Origin: Amorphophallus konjac
Taxonomy: Eukaryota > Streptophyta > Magnoliopsida > Alismatales > Araceae
Assembly (NCBI GenBank): GCA_022559845.1
Contig: CM040125.1
Location: forward strand, 329,661,829 to 329,725,828
Length of the DNA: 64,000 nucleotides
Reading direction: 5' to 3'
Below, piece after piece: positions 23,039-35,901 of this stretch; position 1 is the first letter of the stretch, and each line of letters opens with the position of its first letter. The translations under genes were made by a program, and so were the position numbers. Under the pieces are notes generated by a model. It saw only the letters and a list, made by a program, of their open reading frames with translations, was not told the origin of the DNA and ran no database searches.

Positions 23039-24709
23039 ATGGACTCCAAGTCACCTAGGCCGTACCACTGGCGGTACGACACCCGTGGGCTTGGCAACCT
23101 TCCCATCCACTTCCATCGGCCCGAAGCCTCGGACTTTCATGGCTCCAAGGTCCCGAGCGACTACCTCAAGTGGGAAGCCGCCATGGACACGTATTTTGAG
23201 TGCTACACTATGTCCGATGCCACGTAAGCCAGCTTTGCCCAAAAGAGGCTTGTCCACGAAGCCGCCTGGAAATGGGAGAGTATAGAATGCATGAGGGAGG
23301 TTAGGATGCAACGGCCCATCGAGTCGTGGCATGAGATGAAGGGCGAGCTTAGAAAGGTCTACCTACCTGGCCCGGTCACCTTCAACCAACCCCGCCCCTT
23401 CACCTCCACCCAAGCACACCAAAGCACTCCCAATCAAGTGGGCCACACCTCTAACCAACCCCATCCATTCACCGCCAACCAATCCTACCCAAGCGCTTCA
23501 AAGCAAATGGGTCCTAGCCGGAAGCAAGAGGTCCCGCCTATAGCCAAACCTAGGTCCACACTCAGGCCTAGAGATGATGAGCAAGTCCACCACGAGCCCC
23601 TTACTCCAACCCGCACCTTTGCCGAAATCTTAAAAATGTTTACGGACCGGTTGGATAGGATGGATCGAACACGTGCTCATATGGGCGGACTCCTACCCGA
23701 GCCCAAGGAGGTCATAGCCGGTAGTCTTAATCCGGCCCCACATCTGGCATCCCCAAGCCCTCTCCCCATCATGGAGGTCCCTCCTTCATCCCCCATGAGA
23801 GATCCAATGCTGCCACCCTCTCCTTCCGGGCTCTATTCGGAACCTTCTTCTTTGGAGCTACCAAAGCCCGATCCACCCGTGTTTCTAACGGGTATGCTAT
23901 ACATAGCCGAGCCGCTTCTTAGTTGGCTCAGGGATGGCTTGGTCCCACATCCCTTCCCGTCTATGGACCCTACCCTACGTTTGGTGTCCGTCAACTCCTA
24001 CCACACAACTTTTCGGTCTAGTCACCATGTCGATACTTTGGATTACCTTATTATAGGATTAGATTCACAAGGAAAGTTGACGCATCTTTTGGCCCGAGGC
24101 TTTGACCAACCCGCTAGTCTTAGCTTCACCCATCCGGCCTTAGGGTCCATTACCTCCGTGTGCACCATGGGGTGTGTCATCACAGAGATTCTTCTACTCC
24201 TCCCGATGCCGGCCGAGTCTGACTTCATTCCCTTTTGCCCAAGGGAGGAATCTTATTTTCTATACATGTCCGTCGTCCCACCGCTCACAATGTATGACGG
24301 TGATTATGAATTCTTAAATTGGGACCGAGTCATGGGGGAACCCACTTCATGGGGTCATACCTTCTTCGACCCTTTTGACCCCTTCACTAGTGAATCTCCC
24401 GAGCTTTCATACTCACTCCACTTCTTCCGCGGAGTTCACTATCCCACCTTTTCCACTCGGGCCAAGCAAACTCTACATAGTCATAGGTCCGAACCTTCAT
24501 TTGGGGGTAATGAAAACTTTGGTTTCCCCGATCCATCTATACCACCCGCACCTCCTGGACTTCCCACATCCAAACCTAACGTCCATGATTGGTGCATCGT
24601 AGGGTGTCTAGAAGTTCCCCATGACGTCAACCACCGGCTACGTCAAATGCATGCATGGCACACATTCGGGTGTCCTGGCCCGCCGTCATCCATGTACGGG
24701 TCGGACTAA
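23039..24709 (+). CDS. Array B copy 3 gag-like polyprotein (one in-frame TAA near the N-terminus)
   Basis: The frame, domains and TAA (23225-23227) are as in copy 2, and the 472-codon open segment starts at ATG 23291. It differs from copy 2 by only a few residues, for example Ile for Met before GLDSQ, Thr for Lys in PPLTMYDG, and Leu for Pro in AKQTLHSH. Its leader has a 2-bp deletion near 22945 (cttgcttgtcg). The near identity of copies 2 and 3 points to a recent duplication. Confidence 0.75.
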
Positions 24710-25148
24710 CCATAGATTTGTCTAGAGTCATGCATGAGTCTGTTTCTTATTTGTGTGGTTTGCATATGTGTGTTAGTGCATGGTGAGTCTGCATGTGTCT
24801 TGTGTCAGCTCGTTGTCATTGTCTTATGAGTAGGAGGCGATTGGACTCAGTCGATGAGTATGGGATCGGTTCCATATCTACACCCGAATCTAGTCACCTA
24901 CAGGGACTCAGCGGTGATTCCTAGTGAGTCTTCGAGTCGCCACCTCCCCTTTTGAGAGTGCCCCCCCCGGAGTGTCCACCTTTAGCCCATAGCAGCTTGT
25001 GCATATCAAGTATATATGGAATGAGCAGGTGACGGTCACTTGGAGTGGAGCATACCCGCGTTAATTAGCACGGTGACGGATCCGCCGGAGTACCCGAGCA
25101 CCCATACCCCTACTCGACGGGGTCGAGTTTCTCCCACCCGGGGAGAGT

Positions 25149-26940
25149 TGATGGGAATCGACGCCGAGGACGTACATTTTCTTTTGCATTTATGTCCTTT
25201 TAGTTTTTGTTCATATCCTTGGGAAAGTATGTACGTAAATGTACGGCTTTGTAAGCCAATGCGTCATTCCCTTGGATTGTGTGGGTTTTTATGCAATTGT
25301 GTAGTAGGTCCAGCTAGGGGGCCCTCAGCCCTTTCCCATTGGTCCATGTCATCCACGTGGGGCTGGTCAATCATCCTAGGTGGCCATCTAGAAGGGTTGA
25401 ATGTCAATTGTCCACATGGGAGACAAAGGGGTCAAAATTTCAAAGGTTGGCCACCAACCTACCCCTTGGTCAAGGGGGCGCCCCCTTCCACTAGGATTAT
25501 TTTTTTTTTTGTGTGTCATTCACACTTAATCCCAGCCCTCCATCCCCCATCCCTAGATCCAAGGGTCTACAATTGATTAGATACCTAGCATATAAAAGGT
25601 TGTATTTTCTATTTGTTAGCATTAATGAAGAGAAAATTATTGGAAAATCAAGAGTGCTTCTTGTGCCCCTCCCCTCTGCCCTGGTGTTCATATCCTCCAA
25701 CCCCAAATTCTAGAGTGGTTCTATCTTCAATCCCCTCCCCTCTATCTCCGGTGATCATCTGTACCGCCGTCGTCGCCGTTCGTGCCGCCTTCGAGCCGCC
25801 ACGTAGCCATCGTCAAGGTTCTGTCCTACTGGATAGAGGTGTCTTCCATGAATTCCTAATCTCCACCACGTGAAGATCTCAAGCGAAAATTTTTAGGGTG
25901 TGTTCTTACCTTGAATCCCCACCTCCACCTAAATTTTCACATCCCAATTCCTTCATTTAGTAATTTTCCATTTTCGTTCATCTTTCACTCCCAGATCTGT
26001 CTTGTCTCTATCTACAATGACAGCAGTTCTGAGTTTCCCATCTCCGACCACCTTTTTGATTTTTCCAAACCCTCCCAATTTTACTGGGAGTTCTGTCCAT
26101 CAACCCCTCACTCCATGAATTTTATTAATTTCTGATCAGCCTTCTATCCAATTTTCAAAAATTATGTTCTTCTTCATCTACAGTGCTGTCTACCAGTTTC
26201 CAGATCCGACCACCCTCAAGTGTTAAATTCCTAACAAATCATAGCCTCCTCCAAACTTGTCAAAATAAATATTTCCTTCTTCCTTCTTCCACTTCCGACA
26301 ACTTTTATGAATAACATAACTTCAGATTCCGGCGTCTACCTATCGGTCAACGGTAGCTGTCAGACAAGTTCCCTGCTAATCTGAGAGCTCGGGTACTATA
26401 CAACAGCAACCTTCAAAATTCGTCAATCAGAAGTACAGGCCTGGTTATTTTTCTGTAATCCCATTGGGTTGAAGCCCTTCGAAGCAAAATTCCAACGCCG
26501 TCGGTTTCGTCGCATTACGACGTCGTGGCTGGTCGCAGCGAGCAATCTCGTCGGGTCGCGCGTTGAAAAATAGAACCGGCAGATCCGCGGCCGGTTATTC
26601 CGACCGGTGCCGATCGGAGCCGCCCGGCCTCCGGCCGGCGAACTAGCACGCCTCCACTTCAGGGAGTGCTCATCCAGGCATCCCCACTACAGCGGTGCCA
26701 CCGGGTCCCACACGGCCCCTCCGGACAGCACGTGGGCCCCACCGTCACGAGTTCGGGTGCGGCCGAAGAGACGCGAGAAGCCGCCCGTCAACCCGAATTC
26801 GGTCCTCCCGGGTCCATTTGTGTAGCCCTTTACCTCCCTGCGTGGAGTGGGCAGTAAATCCTTGCTGTAATCTTCATGTATTAATTTTTTCGGGAGCACG
26901 ATTTTCGGCCGGATCCGTCTTCCCCACGCCAAGCGCGTGG
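25149..26940 (+). repeat. Array B LTR4, 5' part (interrupted by element C)
   Basis: It begins TGATGGGAATC, with a TATA box at 25591-25598. It is the most divergent LTR of the array in its 3' half. It carries an extra ~133 bp at about 25978-26110 (ttcatctttcactcccagat onward) that looks like a diverged duplicate of the adjacent ttcatctacag..cagatccgaccacc stretch. The LTR stops at gcgcgtgg (26940), where C is inserted, and resumes at 37760. Confidence 0.9.
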
Positions 26941-28755
26941 TGTTGTGCCCTTATGGTCACTTGAGTTCATATGGTCACTTGGGTCATTCGACATCATTCT
27001 ATGGTCATATGAGTTCTAATGTATTCTTGGTTTTGATAATGGCTAAACACTATTAGTCATTGATGTTTTTCACCTTCATGTGATTGACATACGTGATATT
27101 TCTGTTCATGACAGGTGCGCCAATGAATGGACAAGGAATCAAGTGGAAATGGTGAACGTGAACGCTGAATGTTGCGCCCTCGCACGCGGATCGACCCGCG
27201 CGGTCAGGTCGCGGGGATCGACCTGCCGGGTCAGGTCGCAGGGGTTTCCCGGGGCGGAGCCCCTGGAACAAAATTTGGATTGAAGACTCAGTAATAAAAC
27301 TTAAAGACAATCAAGGTTGATGCCACAGACATGAACGGGCGGCTAACGGACTCAAGCGACGGAGTTGGTGCGGCCAACGGACCGAACCGGGCTGACCCGG
27401 GCCCTGCCCAGCTGGCGGTCGACCGCCAGCACAGGGGCAGTCGACCGCCCCAGCCAGGGACTCCCAAGTCTGCACGTCTTTCAGTGGCGGTCGACGCCCG
27501 TTTGCAGGTGTTTTAGTGGCGGTCGACCGCCAGGAGCCTTAGGTCGACCGCCAGCCCCGAGCCATCAATTGTTGACTTTGTTTCCAACTTCGAAAAGGGC
27601 CATTCAACATTGATTTGTTTAATCCTAAAGACACCTAATCCCCCACAAATTGTGGATCTGGTCTAGGGGGTGTTTATAGACCATTCAAGGTCTATAAAAC
27701 TCTTGTAAGAGGGTTAGAAACCCTAATGCTTCAAGGGGCTTCTTGTGAGATCTAGGGTGGCTGCAAGGGAGGTTGCAAGAAAGCTTGGAGACGAGCTACT
27801 ATTCACATGAACAGTAGTTCGTGAAGGTGTTCTTCATCCAATCAAAGGGGAATCAAGCTCAAATCAAAGCCAGCAAATCTCAAGGAAGATTACATCAAAG
27901 CAAGGCTATCAAAGTGATCCAAGGAAGCTGGTTTGATTCAAGTTCTTCAAAGGAAATCATCTTCATCCATTCAAGTTCTTTCCACCTCATTCAAGGTGAT
28001 ATTTCAAGCATTCAAACTCCTAGAAGCTAAAGAAGCAATCAAGGTTCAAGGTAGCTTCATCATCTCCTTCATTCATTCAAAGAAATTCAAAGAGAAGATC
28101 AAGAGAGAAGAATTGAAGGAAGAGGTACTATTCACGTGAACAGTACTCCATGAAGAACATTCATCCAATCAAGGGTGAATAAAGAAGATTGAGTTGAAGC
28201 CAAGAGGAGCCTTGCTGCTGATCAACATTTCATACAAGGGCCAATTCATTTTCACTCATAACTCAATCTCTTGTCTTAGCTCATTCACATTTGTTTTATT
28301 TTCATTATTATTTAAACATTGAAAGTGTGATTCATCCCTACCGGTGGTTAGTAGGAAGGCAATTAGAGGTTGTTCCAATTTACGGTTGACATCCCTACCA
28401 GGTGGTGAGTAGGAAGGCAATCGGTGGTTTCCGATTTGCGGTTTGGTGCGCTGCACAAGTGAAGTCTCACCGGGTTTTGGTGAGGGGTGGACGTAGGGCT
28501 GAGGATTCAGTCCGAACCACCTTAAAAATCCTGTCTAGTGTGGTTTGCTTGTGTGATTGATTCATTCTAGATGCATGCTTAGGATCAAATCATTATATAT
28601 CTTGCTTATCTTGCTAAGTGAATCATAGCGTTCTTGGAAGGTAGTTTCTATTCCGCGGCAATTCATTCTAACTAGCTATATAGAGGGCTGCATTGCGAAA
28701 AGTGGGGCTGATCTATTCACCCCTCCCCTCTAGATCCGCTGTCCACTACACAACA
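26941..28755 (+). repeat. Element C left LTR
   Basis: It is delimited by the TSD and the PBS. It contains a 27-bp near-tandem duplication built on ggatcgacc..ggtcaggtcgc (27188-27240), the GTCGAC palindrome cluster (27411-27561), a TATA box (tataaaa, 27693-27699) and gaggggtggacgtagggctg (about 28482), shared with the A LTR. It has lost 38 bp inside the palindrome cluster relative to the right LTR. Confidence 0.95.
27411..27561. repeat. Cluster of GTCGAC-centred palindromes in the C LTR
   Basis: gctggcggtcgaccgccagc (27411-27430) is a perfect 20-bp palindrome. ggggcagtcgaccgcccc (27434-27451) is imperfect, and tggcggtcgaccgcca (27517-27532) is perfect over 16 bp, with partial copies near 27487 and 27541. 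The right LTR has the same cluster at 36372-36391, 36446-36461 and 36516-36531 plus one more diverged copy. All lie upstream of the TATA box. Confidence 0.9.
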
Positions 28756-28757
28756 AG

Positions 28758-28770
28758 TGGTATCAGAGCC
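28758..28770 (+). other. Element C primer-binding site (initiator Met-tRNA)
   Basis: tggtatcagagcc starts two bases after the LTR end and matches the complement of the initiator Met-tRNA 3' end. Confidence 0.9.
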
Positions 28771-28782
28771 TAATCTCTCATT

Positions 28783-30984
28783 ATGGGGTCCAACGACCTT
28801 GAGGGAAATGGTGGATCAGCGTCCAAGGGTTTTCTACCCGAAGGACATGCTGTGAATAGGCCTCCTTACTTTACTGGAACTAACTATCCTTATTGGAAAC
28901 ATCGCATACATGTGTTTATTCATGCCCAAGACTACGAACTTTGGCGAGTGATCAGCAAAGGTCCGTATGAGCTTACAAATAATGAGGACTTGTGGACTAA
29001 AGAACAGATACGGCAATCCACTGTCAACTGGAATGCTAAACACATCATGCAATGCTCACTCCATCCAGTAGAATTCTCAAGAGTGGCTACCTGCGCATCT
29101 GTAAAACTAATGTGGGATAAGTTAGAGGTAATCTACGAAGGAACGTCTCAGGTACGAGAAACAAAAGCCAACATTTTAGTTTCTGAATATGAAATGTTCC
29201 GCATGAAGCCTGATGAATCAATTCAAGATATGTATGCTCGATTAACTGTGCTTACTAACAGTTTGACTGATTTGGAAAAGAAATATTCAGAACAGGAAAT
29301 TGTAAGAAAGATTCTCAGATCACTGACTACAGCATGGCACACAAAGGCTACCGTGGTTGAAGAATCAAGAGATCTCGCAACTACCAAGGTAGATGAACTC
29401 ATTGGGTCATTGATGACCTATGAGATCAACCTCAAGAACAAAGAGGCTAAGGCACCTAAGAAAAAGTCCCTAGCTCTTAAAGCAGGACCCAGCCGTCAAG
29501 GCTCTTCCGATGAAGGTGAGGATTCGGCAAGTGAGTAAGAAGAGGATGATGTAGCCATGCTCACACGTAAGTTCAAGAAATTCCTGAGAAAGGATGGTAA
29601 GAGCTTCATGAGAGGAAGGTCAAAGGTAAGAAATGGTTTCAAGTCTAATTCTGAAAACTTTAAGAAACCTGATAAAATCATTTGCTATTCTTGCAATAAA
29701 CTAGGACATTTCAAGAATGATTGTCCCGACAGATTCAAAAAGGCCGACAAATGGAAGGGCAAGAAGAAGAACAAGGCCATGGTGTCCACATGGAGCGATG
29801 AAGAGGAAAGTGATGACGGAACTAGCTCCTCGGACAATGAAAAAGAAGATTTCTACCTTATGGCCAAAGGTGATGAAGAAACTGAGGTAAATTCTCCATT
29901 TGAAAATTATACAACTGATGATTGGGAGGATGCATACATACAACTCATGGAAAAATATGAAATGTACAAAAAGGAGAATAAATCATTGAAAAAGAAAATT
30001 AACTCATTTGTGCATGATCATAATATGAATGATAAGAATGCTCTACTTGAGACTGAAATTGAAGATCTTAAGAAGATGATTGAGGATTTAGAGGAAGGAA
30101 GAAAAGAAATGGCTGACTTGGAAACTGAAAATGAGGATTTGAGAAATGAAATTGATAGCATGAAGCTCAAAATGCAAAGCTATGAAAAAGATAGTAAATT
30201 GAGCAATGAAAAGTATGAAGCTGTCAAACAAGTCAACATTCAACTTCTTCAAAATATCAAAAACCTACAAAAAGAGTTGAAGGATAAACAACAATCTTTA
30301 GAAAAATTTGTGGATGGAAGAGAAAACCTAGATGCATTGCTAGGTACTAGAATGAACTTCAACAAGGAAGGCTTAGGTTTTGAACCAACAAATAAAAGGC
30401 CAATTGGGCTCAAAACTGTTACATTCATTTCATCTTCCGAAGCTTCCACCTCAAACACAACTCCCACACAAAACCAGCAAAAACAAAAGGAAAAAGGGAA
30501 AGAAAAGGTTGAAGAAGCAGCCACTGAACTTCCCCAAAAGACTGTCCAAAAGCCAAAGAAAGGTCGACCTTCCCCGCAGCATAGGTCAACACTTCCTTGG
30601 CCATCGCATGCTCAACCTTCCAGATTTCACCACAATTGGATTGCGAACTCATATGGGCCAGCATCACCATATCTTTGGGACAATTGTGATTTCTGTGTTC
30701 ATCAATCCCATAGGTGGCAGAACAATCACTCTCAACCCCAAAATAACCAATGGCCACAATGGATTAAAGAGCCAACTTCATCAAACTTTCACAAATTCCA
30801 ACCAAGAACCTCCAAACAGAAAATGAATGTCAAAGTTGAAAAGAAAAGCCAAATCCCTGCTCTAAGCAAATAAAACATGAATGTTAGAAAATTCTGGATT
30901 CCAAAAGAAATGGTTTCATGCTTTGAAAATTTGAAGAGTATGATGGGACCCAAATTTGGTTGGGTTCCAAACACATTTGCTTAA
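28783..30984 (+). pseudogene. Element C gag (Sirevirus type) with in-frame stops
   Basis: From ATG 28783 the frame encodes a copia Gag core (PPYFTGTNYPYWKHRI, LWRVISKGP, WDKLEVIYEGT, DMYARLTVL), a Lys/Ser-rich region, one CCHC knuckle (CYSCNKLGHFKNDC, 29683-29724), the conserved DDWEDAYIQLMEKYE start of a long coiled coil (about 29920-30330) and a Pro/Gln/Ser-rich tail. A long coiled-coil Gag is typical of Sireviruses. Stops at 29536 (TAA), 30871 (TAA) and 30982 (TAA) interrupt it, but the frame is unchanged from 28783 through the end of pol at 34122, so there is no frameshift. Confidence 0.92.
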
Positions 30985-33900
30985 TTGCTTGTGCAGGAGT
31001 GTCTTGCAGCCATACATAACAGGTGGTACCTTGATAGCGGCTGTTCAAGACACATGACCGGAGACAAATCAAAATTCTGTCTCTTGGAGGAAAAGGAAGG
31101 AGGACATGTCACATTTGGAGGGAACAACAAAGAAAAAATTATTGGAACAGGTAATGTAGGTAAGAACCTCTCCAACTCCATTGGAAATGTGTTGCTAGTT
31201 GAAGGTTTGAAATATAACCTACTAAGCATAAGTCAATTGTGTGATAAAAGTCACAAAGTTTTATTTGATTCTCATGAATGTAAAATCTTAGAACCAAAAT
31301 CTGACAAGGTAAAATTTTCTGGTATGAGAGTCAACAATGTTTCCATGATTGACTTAGATGATCCTGCTTATTCAAACCTTTGTCTTGCTGCACCAAAATC
31401 TGAAATTGCATGGTTATGGCATCGTAGACTAGGACATGCTAGCTACAATGTCTTGCATAAACTCTTGAAGCATTCAATGGTGAAAGGTTTGCCTGAACTA
31501 TCCTTTAAACAAGAAAATAAATTGTGTGATGCATGTGCTCTAGGTAAACAAACTAGAAAATCATTCAAGGGAAGATCTGAAAATACATCATCCAAACCAC
31601 TCGAGCTAATTCATATGGACTTGTTTGGTCTAACCAGAACTGCTAGTTTAAGTGGTAGAAAATATGGATATGTCTTGGTGGATGACTTTTCTAGGTTCAC
31701 ATGGGTTTTCTTTCTCACACATAAGAATGATGCTTTTGACGAGTTTCAGGCACTCTACATGAAGATAAAGCAGGACGGTGAGTTTAAAATTTTCAAGATT
31801 CAATCTGATCATGGTGGTGAATTTAAAAATGTTAATTTCTATAATCTTTGCAGGGCTGAAGGGATTACACACCGATTCTCTTCACTAAGAACGCCGGAGC
31901 AAAATGGTGTAGTTGAAAGAAGAAACCGAACACTTGTAGAGATGGCAAGAACCATGTTTGCTGAACGGCAACTTCCAAGGAGATTTTGGGCTGAAGCGGT
32001 AAACTCGGCATGTTACATTATCAACCGCTCTAGGGTAAGGTCACACACCAAAAAGACTCGTTATGAGTTGCTAAAAGGTAAAAAGCCCTCTCTCTCACAT
32101 ATGAAAGTGTTTGGATCGAAATGCTTCATTCACAACAATGACAAAAGAGACTTAGATAAGTTCGAGCCCAAGAGCGATGAAGGTATATTCCTTGGATATT
32201 CTGATAGATCTAGGGCTTATAGAATTTACAATATCAAAAATCAAACTGTGGAAGAATCACCCCATGTTTTCTTTGATGAATATCATGATTCTAACAATGA
32301 TAACTCTTGCAGGAAAAACGATGAAGATGGGGAATTCCTAAGCATAAAGGACAAGAGTGATCCTCCACAAGAAGAAATAAAAGAAGATGGTGACCTAGCC
32401 GAATCAAGCAATGCAAGGGATCAAGCTCCAGGAGAAGGTAACGATTCTACAAATATTAGAATTCTTAAGGATCATCCCTTGGAGAATGTTATTGGTAGCT
32501 TGAATGACCCACCTAGAACTAGGTCATATTTTAAAATTGTGGAAGAATTAGATCAACTTGCTCTTGTCTCGCAGCATGAACCCAAAAATATTGATGAAGC
32601 CTTAAAAGATGAAAACTGGATAAATTCCATGCAAGACGAGTTAAACCAGTTTGAAAGAAACAAAGTTTGGCATCTTGTTCCTAGACCTTCATCACAATCT
32701 GTAATAGGCACTAAATGGATTTTTAGGAACAAACTAAGTGAGGATGGCAATATAATAAGAAACAAGGCTAGATTGATGGCTCAAGGGTATAATCAAGAGT
32801 TTGGGGTAGACTTTGATGAATCTTATGCCCCTGTTGCTAGACTCGAAGCCATCAGAATTTTACTTGCCTTTGCATGCTCCCTTAGGATAAAACTATATCA
32901 AATAGATGTCAAAAGTGCTTTCTTGAATGGCTTGATCAAAGAAAAAGTCTATGTTGAGCAGCCCCCTGGCTTTGAGAATTCTAACAATGCAGATTTTGTA
33001 TACAAGCTAGACAGGGCGCTTTATAGACTTAAGCAAGCACCAAGAGCTTGGTATGAAAGACTAAGCTCGTTCCTCATTGAAAAAGGGTACACACGAGGTA
33101 AGGTAGATCAAACACTTTTCACCAAGAAGCAAGGAAAGAACATCTTGATTGCTCAAATTTATGTTGATGACATTGTGTTTGGTTCTATAAAATCTGAAAT
33201 GTGTGAGGAATTTACTAACCTCATGACTAGCGAATTTGAGATGAGTCTAATGGGAGAACTTTAATTCTTTCTCGGTTTGCAGGTCAACCAAGGAGAAGAT
33301 AGGTGCTTCATAAATCAATCCAAATACATCAAGGAGCTGCTGAAAAGATTTGACATGGCTAACAGTAAAATCATTGCAACTCCTATGAGCACCACAACAT
33401 CACTGGATTCGGATGAAAATGGTAAATTAGTGGATGCAAAGATCTATAGAGGTATATTTGGCTCTTTGCTTTATTTGACTACATCCCGACCAGATATCCA
33501 GTTTAGTGTTTACCTTTGTGCTAGATTTCAAGCTAGTACTAGAGAATCCCATTTGACTGCCATCAAACGTATCCTTCGATATCTTGTCGGCACTCAAGAT
33601 TTGGGATTGTGGTATCCGTCATCATGTGATTTAACTCTTATATCTTATTCTGATGCGGATTACACTGGATGCAAGCTGGATCGTAAGAGTACTAGTGGCT
33701 ATTGCCAGTTTCTAGGCGGGTGTCTAGTTTCTTGGGCTTCCAAGAAACAACACTCGGTAGCCCTCTCAACCGCGGAGGCAGAATATGTTACTGCGGGGAG
33801 CTGTGGCACCCAAGTGTTGTAGATTAAACACCAACTCCAAGACTACTTGGTAGATCTTGGTTGTGTCCCGATTCTGTGTGATAACACTAGTGCTATCAAC

Positions 33901-34122
33901 CTTGCAAAAAATCCAGTCCAGCACTCTAGGACTAAGCATATTGAGATTAGGCATCACTTCATTAGAGATGAGGTCGGTAAGAAAAATTTTGAACTGCATT
34001 TTGTTGATACATTGAATCAGATTGCTGATATCTTTACCAAGCCCTTGTGTAATGACAGGTTTTCAACACTAAGAAGGGAGCTTGGTCTTTGCCGACCTCA
34101 GGCCAAAAAGAATTTGAATTGA
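30985..34122 (+). pseudogene. Element C pol: protease, integrase, RT, RNase H with two in-frame stops
   Basis: In order: aspartic protease (WYLDSGCSRHMTG), GAG-pre-integrase zinc finger (LWHRRLGHASYNVLHKL...CDACALGKQ), integrase core (IHMDLFG, QSDHGGEF, EQNGVVERRNRT, giving D, D, E), RT (GTKWIFRNKLSEDG, YQIDVKSAFLNG, active site YVDDIVFGS) and RNase H (SYSDADYTGCKLDRKSTSG, STAEAEY, TKHIEIRHHFIRD). The catalytic residues that I can check are present. The gene is broken by TAA at 33262-33264 and TAG at 33820-33822; the latter stands where Trp is usual and fits a G-to-A change. Length and order are normal for Ty1/copia. Confidence 0.95.
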
Positions 34123-35901
34123 TAATCTTGTTCAATTAGTTGTGTGTTTTGCATTCATGCATTGTTTATATGTCAATATATCTTTTTGCATATGGTGTCG
34201 CATTGCATGTAGTTGCATAATAATGAATTGAGTTCATGTTCATAATGCATTGTATGGTTTGTGTAGCATCATTCTCGCATGGCCATGGTATATCAAATGT
34301 TGATGTATGGAAGGGCAAGTTATACTTGTCATGAAGCACTCAATATGCGTGAGGTTTCACCTCTGCCAAGTACCATGCGTCAATGTCACATATAGGCCAT
34401 ATAGTAAGGGGGAGTTGTCCTTGTGCAGCATTCATGCATATATTTCATCTTCATTCTGTTGCATTTAATAAGTGTACAACCATGGGTTGGGTCATACATT
34501 TCATTTCTGGCACCTTCATGAGTGACTAGGCCAACCTCATTTATCATTCAACTTGATTGCAAATATAACTCCTTCGCGCATCCATTGCATATCTTTAGGG
34601 GGAGTTTTACTGATTCTCTTAACCTCTTGCAATCTACTTCTTGGCTTATAGTCTGGTTTGAGCTCCTGAGATTGTCGAATATATGGTGTAAGAGCTTTCT
34701 ATTATATGCCCTCATGATTGTCCAATCAATGAAAATGGTTCAGATTTAATGATTTCCTTGCAGCTCTGAAATATTTGTTTTGAAATCATCTATGTTCTAT
34801 GGTTTTAATAGACCTTAACTAAAGATTGCATATTATGCTTTGAATGACTATCCTGATATCTGAAAATCTAGACTTCATGACAATCTTGGTGATACTCTAG
34901 AGCTTAGTATTGTTTTTAAACATCTTGATGAGCTGGACTTCTTGAAAATCTATTTGCAGAGCAATGATATTGTTGCACGGAGAAATATGTCACGTCATCA
35001 CATCAAGTGACGAAGGATATGTCATGACGCGACTCTACTATCTCTGTTCATTCTGAAGCATTACAGTCAGTTTTGCCAAATACCTAGGGATATTGGCGTC
35101 TAAACAACGTGTATTCGTACGGCTAGGAGGCATGTACTAGACTTGACTGCTCGTAAAATATGAGTCATGTGCCTTCATATACTACAGATATTGAAAATCA
35201 AAATATGAAACCTCTTGCCTAATCATACAATTCCATGCTCTAGTCATGATTGTTTAGCCTCAATACGAGTTCTTGTGTTATTCCCTTTCTAGTTATTGAA
35301 TATGGATATATAAGACAAGGGACGGTTAAGCACTGCCATGATATGTCTTTTTGGTTCATTTCTATTAAATCTTAGATGTAGCTACTTTTCGAACTCTGTT
35401 GATGAATTCGGATTTCATTAGCTTTGAACCATACATGTTACTCACAATCTGCTTCAGGTTTGCATATAATGGCTTGCACTTAACTCCTTTCCGCTCTGGT
35501 CTCACAGATATTTCACTTTATTGCTCCTTTTTGCTGTTGGCAAAGGGGGAGAATTCTTGTTGTTGTGAGTCCTTGTTGAGGTTGTGGACATGGGAGTCCT
35601 TGTTGAGGGGGAGAGCCTTCATCTGTTTCATCTGTCATCATGCAACCGTCACATTATGCATAGCATTCCCATATCAGATTATGCCTAGCTTTCCCATATA
35701 GCATTCACATGCTTTGATCATCATAGTATTCCCATATAGCATTCACATGCTTTGATCATCCATGCATACAAATCCGCATTCCCATGTTTTACTATCATGG
35801 ATCTTGAGCTTCATAGGTTGCATATGTCATACACTTTGCCATATTGGATATCTCTGCCATATAATGACTCACAGTATTGCCATCATCAAAAAGGGGGAGA
35901 A
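34123..35901 (+). other. Element C region between pol and 3' LTR; repeated polypurine tracts
   Basis: No env-like protein is recognised. AGGGGGAG-type tracts occur at about 34407, 34598, 35546, 35597 and 35891; the last (aaagggggagaa) abuts the right LTR and should be the working polypurine tract. A 39-bp repeat (tagcattcacatgctttgat) recurs at about 35699 and 35738. The layout parallels 8034-10350 in element A. Confidence 0.7.

Noticed and set aside
30380..30826. 148-codon plus-frame ORF within the C gag tail
   Set aside because: It overlaps the real gag frame in another phase and has no domain features.
34123..35901. env-like gene in element C
   Set aside because: Some Sireviruses have an env-like ORF after pol, but here no frame exceeds about 100 codons and no signal peptide or membrane segment pattern is convincing.
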